Shown one piece after another: positions 9,091 through 17,844 of a stretch of 64,000 nucleotides of DNA (the stretch's first letter is position 1; each line of letters opens with the position of its first letter). This DNA comes from Cylindrospermum sp. NIES-4074. Its GTDB lineage: Bacteria > Cyanobacteriota > Cyanobacteriia > Cyanobacteriales > Nostocaceae. A program made the position numbers and the translations under genes. Where the stretch lies: positions 3,705,677-3,769,676 of the forward strand of contig AP018269.1 of NCBI GenBank assembly GCA_003994795.1, written 5' to 3'. Under the pieces are notes generated by a model. That model did no database searches and had not been told where the DNA came from. It saw only the letters and a list, made by a program, of their open reading frames with translations.

Positions 9091-9293
9091 ATCCCTTGCC
9101 TAAAGTACGGAATACGGCGCTGCGCGCCTGTTCCTCAAGGGTTTTCAGCCTGCCTTTTTTATAACTACATTCCACTTCAGGTAGGTTTGGACTATTAGCT
9201 GATCTAAATATTGAGCTTAAGCTGATCACTAGAGAGAGCTTTACTATATATAAAGCTAACTCTAGTGATCCGTCTTTGTATAAACACCAATAG

Positions 9294-9641
9294 CTATCCT
9301 GCAAAACTTTCAACAAGATGCCAATTGCGGCTATGTTCAATCGCCTGTTTGACGAATTCAAATATTTGTCGGCAGTGATTATCAAGTTGAAGAGGTAGTT
9401 CTTCATTTTTCATCACAATACTCATTCGCGTTTCTGTTTCGGTTGCTGTTGATTTATCAATCAGAACCTCCACTGCGACTAACTTAGAAAAGGAAACATT
9501 ACCAGGAATCTCGCGAGCCATAATATAGTCAGGTGTGTAGTATTGAATTTCCAACTCACAGTCCTGTAGCAATTCTATAAGTAACGGCTGGAGATAATCA
9601 CTGGGAACAGAAACAATAAACGAACAGGTATAGCGAGCCAT
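9294..9641 (-). CDS. conserved cyanobacterial protein of unknown function (115 aa)
   Basis: A 115-aa soluble protein beginning MARYTCSFIVSVP and containing DYIMAREIPGNVSFSKLVAVEVLID and NEELPLQLDNHC. I recognise this pattern as a small protein widespread in cyanobacteria, without a known function. Repeated hydrophobic beta-strand-like segments suggest a compact alpha/beta fold resembling SRPBCC or ACT-like sizes, but I cannot assign it. It is transcribed away from the epimerase gene (starts at 9641 and 9780, divergent), sharing a 138-bp promoter region. A longer overlapping frame at 9089-9406 looks spurious. Confidence 0.72.
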   Translation of the reverse strand: MARYTCSFIVSVPSDYLQPLLIELLQDCELEIQYYTPDYIMAREIPGNVSFSKLVAVEVLIDKSTATETETRMSIVMKNEELPLQLDNHCRQIFEFVKQAIEHSRNWHLVESFAG

Positions 9642-9779
9642 AAAAGCCCCACGCCTTGCAACACTCCGTCCATCCTATAACACTGAAGCATCTAAACAGC
9701 AAGTCATCGTAGATTCATTTATGCGGAGGCTAAAAAATTGATAAAAAACTTTAGAATAAGAGTTTGGCTGAGGTAAAAC

Positions 9780-10700
9780 ATGAAAGTAGCAATTACTGGC
9801 GCAACAGGATTTGTCGGTAGTCGTTTGGTAGAAAGACTTCACGGGGAAGGTAATAGAGTCCTGGTATTCACCCGCAACATTGTTTACGCCCGCAAGGTTT
9901 TTCCGGCTGAGGCTTTCCCCAATCTAGAAATTATTGCCTATACACCAGGTGTATCGGGTTCTTGGCAAGATGCGATCGCAGGTTGTGATGCTGTAGTAAA
10001 TTTGGCAGGAGAACCCATTGCTGAGGGACGCTGGACACCAGAACGTAAGCAAGCAATCTTGAATAGTCGCCAACTAGGTACACAAAAAATTGTGGAAGCG
10101 ATCGCTAAAGCTAACCCCAAACCTACTGTATTAGTCAACGCTTCAGCCATTGGCTACTACGGTACTAACGAAACTGCTAGCTTTGACGAAACTAGCCCCG
10201 CAGGTAAAGATTTTCTCGCTCAAGTCTGCCAAGCTTGGGAAGCCGAAGCGCAAAAAGTCAAAGATGCTGGTGTGCGGCTGGTAATTCTGCGTTTTGGTAT
10301 TGTACTGGGCAATGGTGGTGCTTTAGGTAAAATGATTCCCCCTTTCAAACTCTTTGCCGGCGGCCCCATTGGTAGCGGTCGGCAGTGGTTTTCATGGATT
10401 CATTTAGACGATATAGTTAACCTAATTCTGCAAGCTTTAACCAAAACGGAAATAGAAGGGATATATAACGCTACGGCTCCTAACCCTGTGCGGATGACAG
10501 ATTTGAGTCAAACTATGGGAAAAGTGATGAATCGCCCTTCTTGGTTGCCTGTTCCCGCTTTGGCCCTAGAAGTTCTGTTGGGAGATGGAGCGATAGTTGT
10601 TTTAGAAGGTCAAAAAGTCCTCCCCAAGCGCACCTTAGAAGCAGGCTTTAACTATCAATATCCTGATTTGCCATCAGCACTGACACAAATTCTTCATTAA
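9780..10700 (+). CDS. TIGR01777-family NAD(P)-dependent epimerase
   Basis: A 306-aa extended-SDR-like protein. The Rossmann glycine motif is GATGFVG (residues 7-13), VNLAGEPI follows strand beta4, SAIGYYG carries the catalytic-region Tyr, and the C-terminal DUF1731 domain (about 250-300) contains VLEGQKVLPKRTLEAGF. This matches the YfcH/SULA family (TIGR01777), a nucleotide-binding epimerase-like group. In plastids and cyanobacteria it has been linked to cell-division regulation, but the enzymatic substrate is not established. No upstream gene is co-oriented. Heptad repeats begin directly after its stop. Confidence 0.88.
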   Translation: MKVAITGATGFVGSRLVERLHGEGNRVLVFTRNIVYARKVFPAEAFPNLEIIAYTPGVSGSWQDAIAGCDAVVNLAGEPIAEGRWTPERKQAILNSRQLGTQKIVEAIAKANPKPTVLVNASAIGYYGTNETASFDETSPAGKDFLAQVCQAWEAEAQKVKDAGVRLVILRFGIVLGNGGALGKMIPPFKLFAGGPIGSGRQWFSWIHLDDIVNLILQALTKTEIEGIYNATAPNPVRMTDLSQTMGKVMNRPSWLPVPALALEVLLGDGAIVVLEGQKVLPKRTLEAGFNYQYPDLPSALTQILH

Positions 10701-10703
10701 TGT

Positions 10704-10837
10704 CAGGTGGCAGGTGGCAGGTGGCAGGTGGCAGAAGGCAGGTGGCAGAAGAAAGAAAGAAATCTAATAACTAATGACCAATGACCAATGACCAATGACC
10801 AATGACTAATGACCAATGACCAATGGCCAATGACTAA
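10704..10837. repeat. two heptad tandem-repeat blocks (CAGGTGG and TGACCAA)
   Basis: About 10704-10749 repeats the heptamer CAGGTGG with interruptions. About 10772-10837 repeats TGACCAA with TGACTAA/TGGCCAA variants. Such short tandemly repeated heptanucleotides are a known feature of heterocystous cyanobacterial genomes. The second block runs up to the stop codon of the convergent 80-aa membrane gene. Confidence 0.9.
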
Positions 10838-11076
10838 TTTGTGAGAAATTTCTTGGAAATCCAGCTGATAATACCGCTGAGAATAGCACCACCCATGAGG
10901 ATGCCAAGGGCAGGGTTAAAAACAGGTTGCCATAGTTGATGCCACAAGTCCAAACCCAGGTTTATTCCAGCGGCTTTACCAAGAGATGCGATCGCTAACC
11001 ATCCAAAGCCCAAGAAAACCAGAAACACATCAGCAACTAAAACTAGGTTTAGCCAGTTCAATAACTTATCTTTCAT
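10834..11076 (-). CDS. small cyanobacterial membrane protein (80 aa), unknown function
   Basis: An 80-aa protein with two strong hydrophobic helices (about residues 10-32, VLVADVFLVFLGFGWLAIA, and 53-73, ALGILMGGAILSGIISW) joined by a short Trp-containing loop, with a basic C-terminus (SKKFLTN). The positive ends suggest both termini are cytoplasmic. I know of no function; small proteins of this kind are common in cyanobacteria. The stop codon lies at the edge of the TGACCAA heptad block, so the C-terminus borders repeat DNA. Confidence 0.65.
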   Translation of the reverse strand: MKDKLLNWLNLVLVADVFLVFLGFGWLAIASLGKAAGINLGLDLWHQLWQPVFNPALGILMGGAILSGIISWISKKFLTN

Positions 11077-11143
11077 TTTTTGTGAACTTATACAATTAGG
11101 TAATCGGGAAAAAGCGAAAGAGAAAAACTCTTACCCATTACCA

Positions 11144-11232
11144 ATCAGGATTTAAGGATGAAAGGATGATGAGGATAAATATTAATCATTCTCAAATAAA
11201 TCCTGCTCATCCTCTAATCCTCTAATCCTGAT
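11144..11232 (-). repeat. ATCAGGAT-ended interspersed element (copy 1)
   Basis: An 89-bp unit with imperfect terminal inverted repeats (ATCAGGATTTAAGGAT at 11144-11159; its complement-like ATCCTCTAATCCTGAT at 11217-11232). The reverse complement closely matches 50865-50945, sharing GCAGGATTTATTTGAGAAT-like and CCTCATCATCCTTTCATCC-like blocks. Both copies are embedded in ATTACC/GGTAAT heptad sequence. It is non-coding. Confidence 0.75.
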
Positions 11233-11257
11233 CCCAATTACCCATTACCAATACCAA

Positions 11258-11680
11258 TTATTTTTCAAATAGCCAAGTTTTGACCTTTGCCAAACTCTGC
11301 CAATCCGGTTTTCTGCTTAAACCATCTTCAATGCTATTTTTAATTTCTTCTTGCCATTCTGGATTGACAAAAATCAACTGTTGTGCAAAAGCAACGTGTT
11401 CGCGCAAACCTTTTTGACCTGTTTCCAGCATGGCGACAGCGAGATTAACCCTGGCTTGTGGGTCTTGTGGACTTAACTTAACTGCCTTTTGTGCGGCTTT
11501 GTAAGCCAAGCTGGGTTTGTCATCGAGTAGATACAACCACGCCAAACAAATCCAAGCCGAACTAGTTTTAGGAGCGCGATCGCACACTTCTTTAAATACA
11601 GGGATTAAAGAATCGGCTGCTTCTCCAGCTTTATAGCGTTCTAAACCTGTATCAAACAGGGATTCAACTGTATTAGTCAT
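11258..11680 (-). CDS. TPR-repeat protein
   Basis: A 140-aa soluble protein with two to three tetratricopeptide-like helical repeats: SSAWICLAWLYLLDDKPSLAYKAAQKAVKLSP is a clear TPR (about residues 40-73), followed by ARVNLAVAMLETGQKG (about 76-92). TPRs mediate protein-protein contacts; the partner is unknown. It lies downstream of the A-type Fe-S carrier gene on the same strand, with a 76-bp spacer made of ATTAGTC heptads, so the two may be one transcript. In many cyanobacteria the two genes are neighbours, which fits a role near Fe-S assembly, but this is only positional. Confidence 0.75.
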   Translation of the reverse strand: MTNTVESLFDTGLERYKAGEAADSLIPVFKEVCDRAPKTSSAWICLAWLYLLDDKPSLAYKAAQKAVKLSPQDPQARVNLAVAMLETGQKGLREHVAFAQQLIFVNPEWQEEIKNSIEDGLSRKPDWQSLAKVKTWLFEK

Positions 11681-11730
11681 TAGTAATTAGTCATTAGTCA
11701 TTGGTCATTAGTCATTAGTCAGTTGTGATT
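11676..11730. repeat. heptad tandem repeat (ATTAGTC)
   Basis: About seven imperfect copies of the heptamer ATTAGTC/ATTGGTC fill the spacer between the A-type carrier gene and the TPR gene and run into the TPR gene's start region. Confidence 0.85.
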
Positions 11731-11756
11731 AACAACCGACCATTGACAATAGTACA

Positions 11757-12125
11757 TTACGTTGCAAATGACTTACCACAACCGCAAGTTTGGGAGGCAT
11801 TGGGGTTGGTGAATTGAAAACCGCCGCCGATCATGGCATCGCTATAATCGAGCATCAAACCGTAGAGGTATAATAGGCTCTTGCGATCGCTGACAATTTT
11901 GAAGCCGTCATAGTCAAAAACTTCATCCTGAGGGGTGATCTTGCTAGTGTCCTCAAAGTCCATCATGTAAGACATCCCAGAGCAGCCACCTTGACGTACT
12001 CCTACCCGTAAACAGAAATCTGTGCCTTGCCTGTCTCGAAGAAATTTTACCTGGCGTAATGCTGATTCACTCAACAGAATGCCGCGTTGTTGAGGCTGAG
12101 TTGCTTGTGTCATCTGCGTTTTCAA
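11757..12125 (-). CDS. A-type iron-sulfur carrier (HesB/IscA/SufA family)
   Basis: A 122-aa protein of the HesB/IscA/SufA family, which carries Fe or Fe-S clusters to apoproteins. The three invariant cysteines are present: C48 in QGGCSGMSY and C114/C116 in the C-terminal TCGCGKSF. The length is slightly above the usual 105-118 aa because of a Gln/Thr-rich N-terminus ([11 protein letters not shown]). An internal ATG near the N-terminus (codon 5) would shorten it. It is cytoplasmic. It is probably first in an operon with the TPR gene. Confidence 0.9.
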   Translation of the reverse strand: MKTQMTQATQPQQRGILLSESALRQVKFLRDRQGTDFCLRVGVRQGGCSGMSYMMDFEDTSKITPQDEVFDYDGFKIVSDRKSLLYLYGLMLDYSDAMIGGGFQFTNPNASQTCGCGKSFAT

Positions 12126-12429
12126 CTCCTGAATTTAGTTTAACCATTACCCTTTGTAGGCTTTTTACTGCCCCTGGGTTGTCCTTGGTGTTTTTGTATT
12201 CATTCTAGCGACATTGCAGCCGCTAGATGCCAAATTGTAAACACTCTGTCAAAAGCAGCTAAAGGTTTTTATTCTAGAATTGAGAGACTCGGTGTGTTTA
12301 GAGTTTTGGTAAAAGAGGAGTTCCAGCCTTGTAGCAACCACTCTTCAGGTGCAGCCAGGAAAATTTGATCCGAGGCCAGCCATCCCCCAAAGTTTACGTC
12401 TAAATAGCTTCTTTTGATTAACTTACTCT
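12126..12429. other. 304-bp divergent promoter region
   Basis: The spacer lies between the divergent starts of the A-type carrier (minus) and the 545-aa DUF6930-like gene (plus). The sequence is AT-rich with no repeat or hairpin that stands out. I cannot place promoters with confidence. Confidence 0.5.
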
Positions 12430-14067
12430 ATGACAAGTTTTAATCGCTCTACCAGTCGTCGGTTGAAGAAATTAACCCAAATTCCTTCTGTATGGGAGGG
12501 CGATCGTCGTCCGTTGTCATCATCGCCAACCCAGCCCAGAGAATCTGAGTCTAAGGGGGAATGCATTCTCTGGGTGGATGGCTCCCAAGGAATTGTGCGA
12601 GGCATGGACGTGGTTGCTCCAGACTTAGGGCCAGAAGCCATTGTTCGTACCTTAATGCGAGCAATGGAGCATCCCCACAGTCCAGCGAAACCCGCCAGAC
12701 CCCAAAAAATTGTGGTGCGCGATCGCGAAATTCAATTTTATTTGCGGGGAGTGCTGCAAGATTTGGACATTGCCATTGACTACGCACCAGAATTACCTTT
12801 AATTGATGAACTATTTCGGGGGTTCGCGGATATCATCGATAGTCAAATCCCAGATTTACCCCCACAGTATGCCAAAGGACTGCAAGAAAAATCCTTGGCA
12901 ATTTGGCAAGCGGCCCCTTGGGAATTTTTGGAAGAACAGCAAATATTATCAATCGAGATCAATAAGTGGGATGTTGGTACACTCTATGCCTCAGTGATGG
13001 GAATGCTGGGAATGGAGTACGGAATTTTGTTGTATCGGTCTGAAGACTCCCTGAAGCGGTTTCGCGCCGCAGTTTTAATGGATGAGGAATCAGCCCAAGG
13101 TTTAGAAGAAGCTTTCCTCAAACAAGATTGCCTATTTCTCACCTTTGAGCGAGCTGATGAAGATGAGGAAGATCAGGATGAGGATGAGGATTTAGCAGAT
13201 TTACCACTATCGGAAATTCAACCCACCTTCGGAAATATTCATCCTCTTGAAGGACTGCGGTCAGTTTTGTATGAGGAAGAAGCACTTGCAGTGTTTGTGG
13301 CTTTAGAAAGCCTCAGCCGTTTTATCCGCGATCACCGTCGCCAATTGCAGGAGGAAGAATTTCCTGCCCTTAGCCGACGCTACCGGATTTCTGTACCAGA
13401 GTCAGATGAGTCAACTAAGTCAGTGTCTGTGACTGTTGCTACCATGCCAGAGTTAGCAGCAGAGTTAGAGGAAATGGCTGGCTTTGGTATCCCTGAAGAA
13501 AATGACTTTGACTCCACCAGCTTCCGCTCATTGCGTGATGACTTGATACCAGAAGACTCCTTCCTCAGCTTGGGTATGGTTTCTTGGGAAATGTTAGAGT
13601 ATTTGCGTAAAGGGGTGACATACCATCAAGCCGGGGATATTAGACCAGTGGGTGATGGATTACCCGTGATTTTAATTCAAACTTCCCGACCCAAGGCTAA
13701 GACTGTAATTGAAAATCTGGAGGCTGCTGGCGGATTAAAGGCTATTTGCTTTAACCCAGGAGCTGATCCTTTCGATGGCGATCGCTATGACTTGGGTTTG
13801 TTGCAAGCGCAAAATGGTGAATTATTCCTGTTCGGGGAATTTTTAGATGATGACCCAGTTCATGTAGAAGCCAGGAAGAAATGGAACCAGCGGTGTAAAA
13901 ATACCAAAGGCTACTGCGGCTTGATTATTGCTAAAGGACTGACAGGGGCTTCCCGTGGCAATCCCCAACTGCGAGATATGATGGCTTTGTTTGAAGCGCG
14001 ATCGCTTTCTCCCAAAGATTTAGGCATCGGTACACTCCAACTCATGCCCGAACTTCAATTGGAATAA
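12430..14067 (+). CDS. cyanobacterial DUF6930-like protein
   Basis: A 545-aa soluble protein. An N-terminal basic, low-complexity segment (1-45) precedes a conserved domain (about 46-240, ECILWVDGSQGIVRGMDVV and APWEFLEEQQILSIE). A very acidic linker (DEDEEDQDEDEDLADL, about 245-262) follows, then a second domain (about 270-545). The arrangement matches cyanobacterial proteins annotated with DUF6930; that assignment is from memory and of moderate certainty. No catalytic motif, membrane helix or signal peptide is visible. The function is unknown. It is monocistronic, with 800 bp of spacer after it. Confidence 0.7.
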   Translation: MTSFNRSTSRRLKKLTQIPSVWEGDRRPLSSSPTQPRESESKGECILWVDGSQGIVRGMDVVAPDLGPEAIVRTLMRAMEHPHSPAKPARPQKIVVRDREIQFYLRGVLQDLDIAIDYAPELPLIDELFRGFADIIDSQIPDLPPQYAKGLQEKSLAIWQAAPWEFLEEQQILSIEINKWDVGTLYASVMGMLGMEYGILLYRSEDSLKRFRAAVLMDEESAQGLEEAFLKQDCLFLTFERADEDEEDQDEDEDLADLPLSEIQPTFGNIHPLEGLRSVLYEEEALAVFVALESLSRFIRDHRRQLQEEEFPALSRRYRISVPESDESTKSVSVTVATMPELAAELEEMAGFGIPEENDFDSTSFRSLRDDLIPEDSFLSLGMVSWEMLEYLRKGVTYHQAGDIRPVGDGLPVILIQTSRPKAKTVIENLEAAGGLKAICFNPGADPFDGDRYDLGLLQAQNGELFLFGEFLDDDPVHVEARKKWNQRCKNTKGYCGLIIAKGLTGASRGNPQLRDMMALFEARSLSPKDLGIGTLQLMPELQLE

Positions 14068-14869
14068 TCGTCTAAGTCATCACCACAGATGAACTAAAAA
14101 TTTACACCAATCTGAGTTCATCAGCGTTTATCTGTGGTTTTCTAGCAGCACTTGCGGAAATAGCCCCAGATGTTTTCCCCACTGTCAAAAGTATTAGCAC
14201 TGCTTTGCGGAATTAAAAATTAAATATCAAAAATTTAAAAACCATGTACCATAAGTTTTTCAGTGATTTTGAATGCTTCGTATTTTGACGCCGCGCTACA
14301 CTATATCTTTAAGGCTCTGACTCAAAATAAAGCCAAGATGTAGGTATATACTTTGGAACTTCGATTTTTCTGTAAAGAAATAAAAACAACGACCAAGATT
14401 ATTTAAACTCAGCCAATAACTGCTATAATTATCACCTTGAAATATATTGTACTGGACAAATTTTCTCAGCAATGGAAACCTTTCTACGTTATCGCATTTA
14501 CCCCAGGTTTATAAATCACTGGAAGAGAGTGGCGAACACTTTCACTATTTACCCTTAGGCTTTGTATATTAATACCCAACAGGTATATCCTAGCTAGTTA
14601 ACTACTTCAATTGTTACAATTTCCTAGTTGATGAGCAAATAGTACACAAGTCTTAACCTTAGAGTCTTCAGCATTGGGATGATGCAGTTTCATAATAGTA
14701 ATATTTGCGTGATTTTTAGTAATTAATAACTACTTAAATATGCCAATATTACGTGATAAAACGCCTTAGAGTCAGCAGTTAAGTATAATAACTACAAAAC
14801 AGCTTGATCTTAGGTATAGTTGCATATATTCTCTCCACAGGTATTTGGTGAACTTGGGCATAAAGAGAA
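14068..14869. other. 800-bp AT-rich spacer, no gene seen
   Basis: The longest frames are under 35 codons without ribosome-binding sites. There are no strong inverted repeats. A partial palindromic CACAGATGAA...TTCATC segment (14081-14140) may terminate the preceding gene. The region before 14870 is the likely promoter of the small RHH gene. Confidence 0.5.
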
Positions 14870-15040
14870 ATGACAAATAAAAAATGGGCCGTCAAACGTA
14901 TAACTGTTAACCTAGCAACCCAGGAAGCGGAAAAGCTGGAAAAATATTGTCAGCAGACAGGGAGACCCGCTACTGATGTGATCCGGGAACTGATTAGAGG
15001 GTTACTCCTCTCGGAAGAAGCCAAGGATGCCAGCAGGTAA
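14870..15040 (+). CDS. CopG-like ribbon-helix-helix protein (56 aa)
   Basis: ATG 14870 opens 56 codons to TAA 15038-15040. The product KRITVNLATQEAEKLEKYCQQTGR-PATDVIRELIRGLL has the ribbon-helix-helix layout: a basic beta strand (residues 9-15), helix 1 (16-30), a G-R turn, and helix 2 (33-45). Such proteins bind DNA as dimers and act as repressors or antitoxins. No toxin gene is adjacent. crtQ starts 133 bp downstream on the same strand, so an effect on carotenoid synthesis is conceivable but unproven. The first residues (MTNKKWAVK) are basic. It is too short for usual ORF cut-offs but looks real. Confidence 0.72.
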   Translation: MTNKKWAVKRITVNLATQEAEKLEKYCQQTGRPATDVIRELIRGLLLSEEAKDASR

Positions 15041-15044
15041 GTGA

Positions 15045-15113
15045 TTGGGTACTGAGGGCTGGGTTCTGGGGGTAGAAGAAATACTTACCCAATCCTTAAT
15101 CCCCAGTACCCAA
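15045..15113. repeat. inverted repeat upstream of crtQ
   Basis: TTGGGTACTG at 15045-15054 is the exact reverse complement of CAGTACCCAA at 15104-15113, with further G-rich/C-rich complementarity inside. The sequence belongs to the GGGTACTGGGG/CCCCAGTACCC repeat type common in Nostoc spacers. It could form a stem-loop in the crtQ leader. Confidence 0.6.
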
Positions 15114-15173
15114 TCCCCAATTTCGACACCAACCCAGTTACAATTTGTAAAGAAACTGAAAAGGATCGAGGGA

Positions 15174-16628
15174 ATGCGTGTCGCAATCGTAGGTGCGGGA
15201 CTGGCGGGGCTAGCAACCGCTGTAGATTTGGCTGATGCTGGCTGCGAAGTCCAAATTTTTGAATCTCGCCCATTTGTTGGTGGAAAAGTTAGTAGCTGGG
15301 TTGATGGCGATGGCAACCATATCGAAATGGGGTTGCACGTATTTTTTGGTTGCTATTACGAATTATTTGCGTTGATGAAAAAAGTGGGGGCGTTGTCTAA
15401 CTTACGCCTCAAAGAACACAGTCACACTTTCATCAACAAAGGGGGACGCACTGGCGCTTTAGATTTTCGCTTCTTCACAGGTGCGCCGTTCAATGGCTTA
15501 AAGGCATTTTTTACCACGTCCCAACTCTCGTTGCAGGATAAATTGCAAAATGCTGTTGCCTTGGGAACTAGCCCTATAGTTCAGGGTTTGGTAGACTTTG
15601 ATGGCGCCATGAAAACCATCCGCAAGTTAGATAAAATCAGCTTTGCTGAATGGTTCCGCAATCACGGGGGCAGTGAAGGCAGCATCAAACGCTTATGGAA
15701 CCCCATCGCCTACGCTCTTGGCTTTATCGATTGCGACAATATTTCCGCTCGTTGTATGTTGACAATTTTCCAGTTTTTTGCTGTCAGAACTGAAGCTTCA
15801 ATTCTGCGGATGCTGGAAGGTTCACCTCATGAATATTTACACAAGCCGATTCTGGAATATCTGGAAGCTAGAGGCACTAAAATATATACTCGTCGCCAAG
15901 TGCGGGAAATTCAGTTTGCTGAATCAGAAGCACAAACCCACGTCACAGGCATAGTAGTTGCTGAAGGTGATACAGAAGAAATTATCACTGCTGATGCCTA
16001 TGTTTTTGCCTGCGATGTGCCAGGAATTCAGCGCGTTCTCCCCCAAGAATGGCGGAAATGGTCAGAATTTGACAATATTTACAAATTAGATGCAGTCCCA
16101 GTTGCTACAGTGCAACTCAGGTTTGATGGTTGGGTGACGGAATTAGCAGATGGGGAGAAACGGGGTAGGGGCGGGGTTACCCCGCCCTTACAGGCGGTGG
16201 GGATTGATAATCTGCTGTACACTGCTGATGCTGATTTCTCCTGTTTTGCTGATTTGGCTTTGACTAGCCCTGCTGATTATTATCGCCCCGGTGAGGGATC
16301 GTTGTTGCAACTGGTGTTGACACCGGGTGATCCGTTTATTAAACAAAGTAATGAGGCGATCGCACAACACGTCCTCAAGCAAGTGTATGAACTGTTCCCC
16401 TCTTCCCGTGAACTAAATATGACTTGGTATAGTGTTGTCAAACTTGCTCAGTCTCTCTACCGAGAAGCGCCAGGAATGGATGCGTACCGTCCCAACCAAA
16501 AAACACCTGTGAATAACTTCTTCTTAGCTGGGAGTTATACTCAACAAGATTACATCGACAGCATGGAAGGCGCCACAATTTCTGGACGGCGTGCAGCGAA
16601 GGTGATTTTGGAGAATGTGAAGAAATAA
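15174..16628 (+). CDS. crtQ: zeta-carotene desaturase
   Basis: A 484-aa FAD-dependent desaturase converting zeta-carotene to lycopene at the membrane. I start it at ATG 15174 ([19 protein letters not shown]), preceded by AAGGA at 15161-15165; the frame is open further upstream, but that part lies in repeat DNA. The dinucleotide-binding GxGxxG is at residues 7-12, followed by the ZDS-typical [26 protein letters not shown], and the C-terminal FAD motif [27 protein letters not shown]. An in-frame 27-bp palindromic repeat (16165-16191) replaces or extends a loop, giving the odd [15 protein letters not shown] stretch. A SRPBCC gene follows after 45 bp, as in other cyanobacteria. Confidence 0.95.
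   Translation: MRVAIVGAGLAGLATAVDLADAGCEVQIFESRPFVGGKVSSWVDGDGNHIEMGLHVFFGCYYELFALMKKVGALSNLRLKEHSHTFINKGGRTGALDFRFFTGAPFNGLKAFFTTSQLSLQDKLQNAVALGTSPIVQGLVDFDGAMKTIRKLDKISFAEWFRNHGGSEGSIKRLWNPIAYALGFIDCDNISARCMLTIFQFFAVRTEASILRMLEGSPHEYLHKPILEYLEARGTKIYTRRQVREIQFAESEAQTHVTGIVVAEGDTEEIITADAYVFACDVPGIQRVLPQEWRKWSEFDNIYKLDAVPVATVQLRFDGWVTELADGEKRGRGGVTPPLQAVGIDNLLYTADADFSCFADLALTSPADYYRPGEGSLLQLVLTPGDPFIKQSNEAIAQHVLKQVYELFPSSRELNMTWYSVVKLAQSLYREAPGMDAYRPNQKTPVNNFFLAGSYTQQDYIDSMEGATISGRRAAKVILENVKK
16165..16191. repeat. GC-rich palindromic repeat inside crtQ
   Basis: GTAGGGGCGGGG-TTA-CCCCGCCCTTAC forms an 8-bp perfect G/C stem extended to 12 bp with one mismatch. It is the type of dispersed hairpin repeat usually found in spacers of Nostoc-like genomes, yet here it is translated in frame within crtQ. 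Confidence 0.7.
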
Positions 16629-16672
16629 GAAACGAACCGCCAAGACGCAAAGAACGCCAAGGAAAAAGAGAT
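16629..16672. repeat. degenerate CGCAGAGG-type spacer repeat
   Basis: The spacer between crtQ and the SRPBCC gene reads GAACCGCCAAGACGCAAAG-AACGCCAAGG, a form of the repeat whose relatives lie at 56618-56660, 57682-57728 and 63830-63870. Confidence 0.5.
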
Positions 16673-16673
16673 C

Positions 16674-17117
16674 ATGTCAGACTGGCTAGAGCATAGTGTG
16701 CAGGTTGAAGTCGAGGTTCCTATAGATTTAGTTTGGAGTCTGTGGTCTGATTTAGAACAGATGCCTCGGTGGATGAAGTGGATTGAGTCGGTGAAGATTT
16801 TACCGGATGAGCCAGAGATATCTCTTTGGAAGTTGAGTACTGGAGGTTGGGATTTTAGTTGGAAATCCCGCATTCTCAAACTTATCCCTAACCAAATTAT
16901 CCAATGGGAATCGGTTGATGGGTTGCCAAATCAGGGAGCAATTCGCTTCTACGATCGCCACACTAGTAGTATTGTCAAAATGACGGTTTCCTATGCCATC
17001 CCTGGTTTTATTGGCAAACTTATGGATAACCTATTTTTAGGCAAGGTGGTGGAGTCCACAATCCAAGCAGATTTGGAGCGGTTTAAGCAATACGCTTTGA
17101 ATGTGAAAGCCAATTGA
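16674..17117 (+). CDS. SRPBCC-family (polyketide cyclase/START-like) protein
   Basis: A 147-aa single-domain SRPBCC protein with a hydrophobic ligand-binding helix-grip fold. The pattern is typical: HSVQVEVEVPIDLVWSLWSDLEQMPRWMKWIESV at the N-terminus (beta1, helix with conserved W), then IIQWESVDGLPNQGAIRFYD and a long C-terminal helix (VESTIQADLERFKQY). It follows crtQ by 45 bp on the same strand, a conserved cyanobacterial arrangement. This suggests a lipid- or carotenoid-binding role in the same operon, by inference only. Confidence 0.85.
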   Translation: MSDWLEHSVQVEVEVPIDLVWSLWSDLEQMPRWMKWIESVKILPDEPEISLWKLSTGGWDFSWKSRILKLIPNQIIQWESVDGLPNQGAIRFYDRHTSSIVKMTVSYAIPGFIGKLMDNLFLGKVVESTIQADLERFKQYALNVKAN

Positions 17118-17244
17118 TATAGGCAGTAAATATTAGGCAGCAAGCAACAAAGTCTAAAAGTTTCTTGCTGTCTGATGGGAAACTCTGGATTTGCTAAAGA
17201 GCGTGATTTAAATAAAATGATGCAATATAACCTCTTGTGGGGTG

Positions 17245-17277
17245 GGCGTCTCGCCCGCCCTGAACAGGCGAGACGCC
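17245..17277. repeat. GGCGTCTCGCC hairpin repeat
   Basis: GGCGTCTCGCC (17245-17255) and GGCGAGACGCC (17267-17277) form an 11-bp perfect stem with an 11-nt loop. This is a dispersed Nostoc-type palindrome, possibly a terminator for the crtQ-SRPBCC transcript. Confidence 0.75.
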
Positions 17278-17699
17278 TGTTCTACAATTTATAATGCACA
17301 AATTTAGCCTTGTCACGCCACTATGCTGCGTTACAAACTGTTGCTTCTGGAAGCGCATCACCCGCAGCTTCATCAGCATAGCCAACCTTTATTTATTAGT
17401 AATCGATAAAGCGGATACTTATTAATAATTGATCAAGCTGAGTAAGTATCAGATAAACAACAACCTACCAGAATTCAAGCCAGGAAACCAACCGTAATTA
17501 CACGGCAAAAGTTTATTTAACCCAAAAAATCTACAATTAACCTTTAAGTGAAACGCCTTAACCATTCTGGAGCAAATATCCAAAATCAACATCTGAGAAT
17601 AAGTGCAAAAATCAGCCTTATTTTTCTTTTTTCAGAGAATAATCATGATTATTAAATAATAATAAAAGAAATAACAATTTAAAGTAAACATGATAAGTT

Positions 17700-17713
17700 G
17701 TAGCGAATATTAC
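17700..17713 (+). promoter_or_regulatory. NtcA-consensus-like site upstream of lipoxygenase
   Basis: GTAGCGAATATTAC fits GTA-N8-TAC, the consensus of the nitrogen regulator NtcA. It lies 131 bp before the lipoxygenase ATG. A well-spaced -10 element was not found, and chance matches of this six-base pattern are expected in a window this size. Confidence 0.25.
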
Positions 17714-17844
17714 ATTGACGCAGTTAATAAGTTATTCAAGGCTTAACTAAAATACTGTGAGCTATTTTGATATTTGTGCAAAATTGATGCTTCTCAAAGC
17801 TGAACTAGGCTACAAAATTCAGTAAATTAACAACAAGGAAAATT

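Larger units (their letters stand above)
7296..9165. mobile_element. IS200/IS605-family insertion sequence (tnpA decayed, tnpB intact)
   Basis: A divergent tnpA-tnpB pair with a 70-bp gap between the starts. The tnpB-side end lies at about 7296, where a bulged hairpin (CCCCTGGCT-AA-AGCCGAGGGG, about 7300-7320) sits directly after the FHA gene stop. The tnpA side has a strong 19-bp hairpin at 9051-9090 and a further subterminal stretch to about 9165. Exact ends cannot be fixed because these elements lack terminal inverted repeats and target duplications. With tnpA broken it could move only if a related TnpA acts in trans. Confidence 0.75.
17118..17844. other. 727-bp spacer with hairpin repeat and NtcA-like site
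   Basis: The spacer holds the GC-rich hairpin at 17245-17277 and a GTA-N8-TAC sequence at 17700-17713, each listed separately. The rest is AT-rich and leads into the lipoxygenase gene (AAGGAAAA just before its ATG). A minus-strand frame at 17194-17385 translates the hairpin repeat (TGVSPVQGGRDAHPT) and is spurious. Confidence 0.6.

Noticed and set aside
9089-9406. Minus-strand 105-codon frame overlapping the conserved 115-aa gene
   Set aside because: It runs out of frame through the 3' part of a recognisable conserved gene and into IS-end sequence; it is a shadow.
17194-17385. Minus-strand frame encoding TGVSPVQGGRDAHPT
   Set aside because: This peptide is the translation of the GGCGTCTCGCC hairpin repeat, not a protein.
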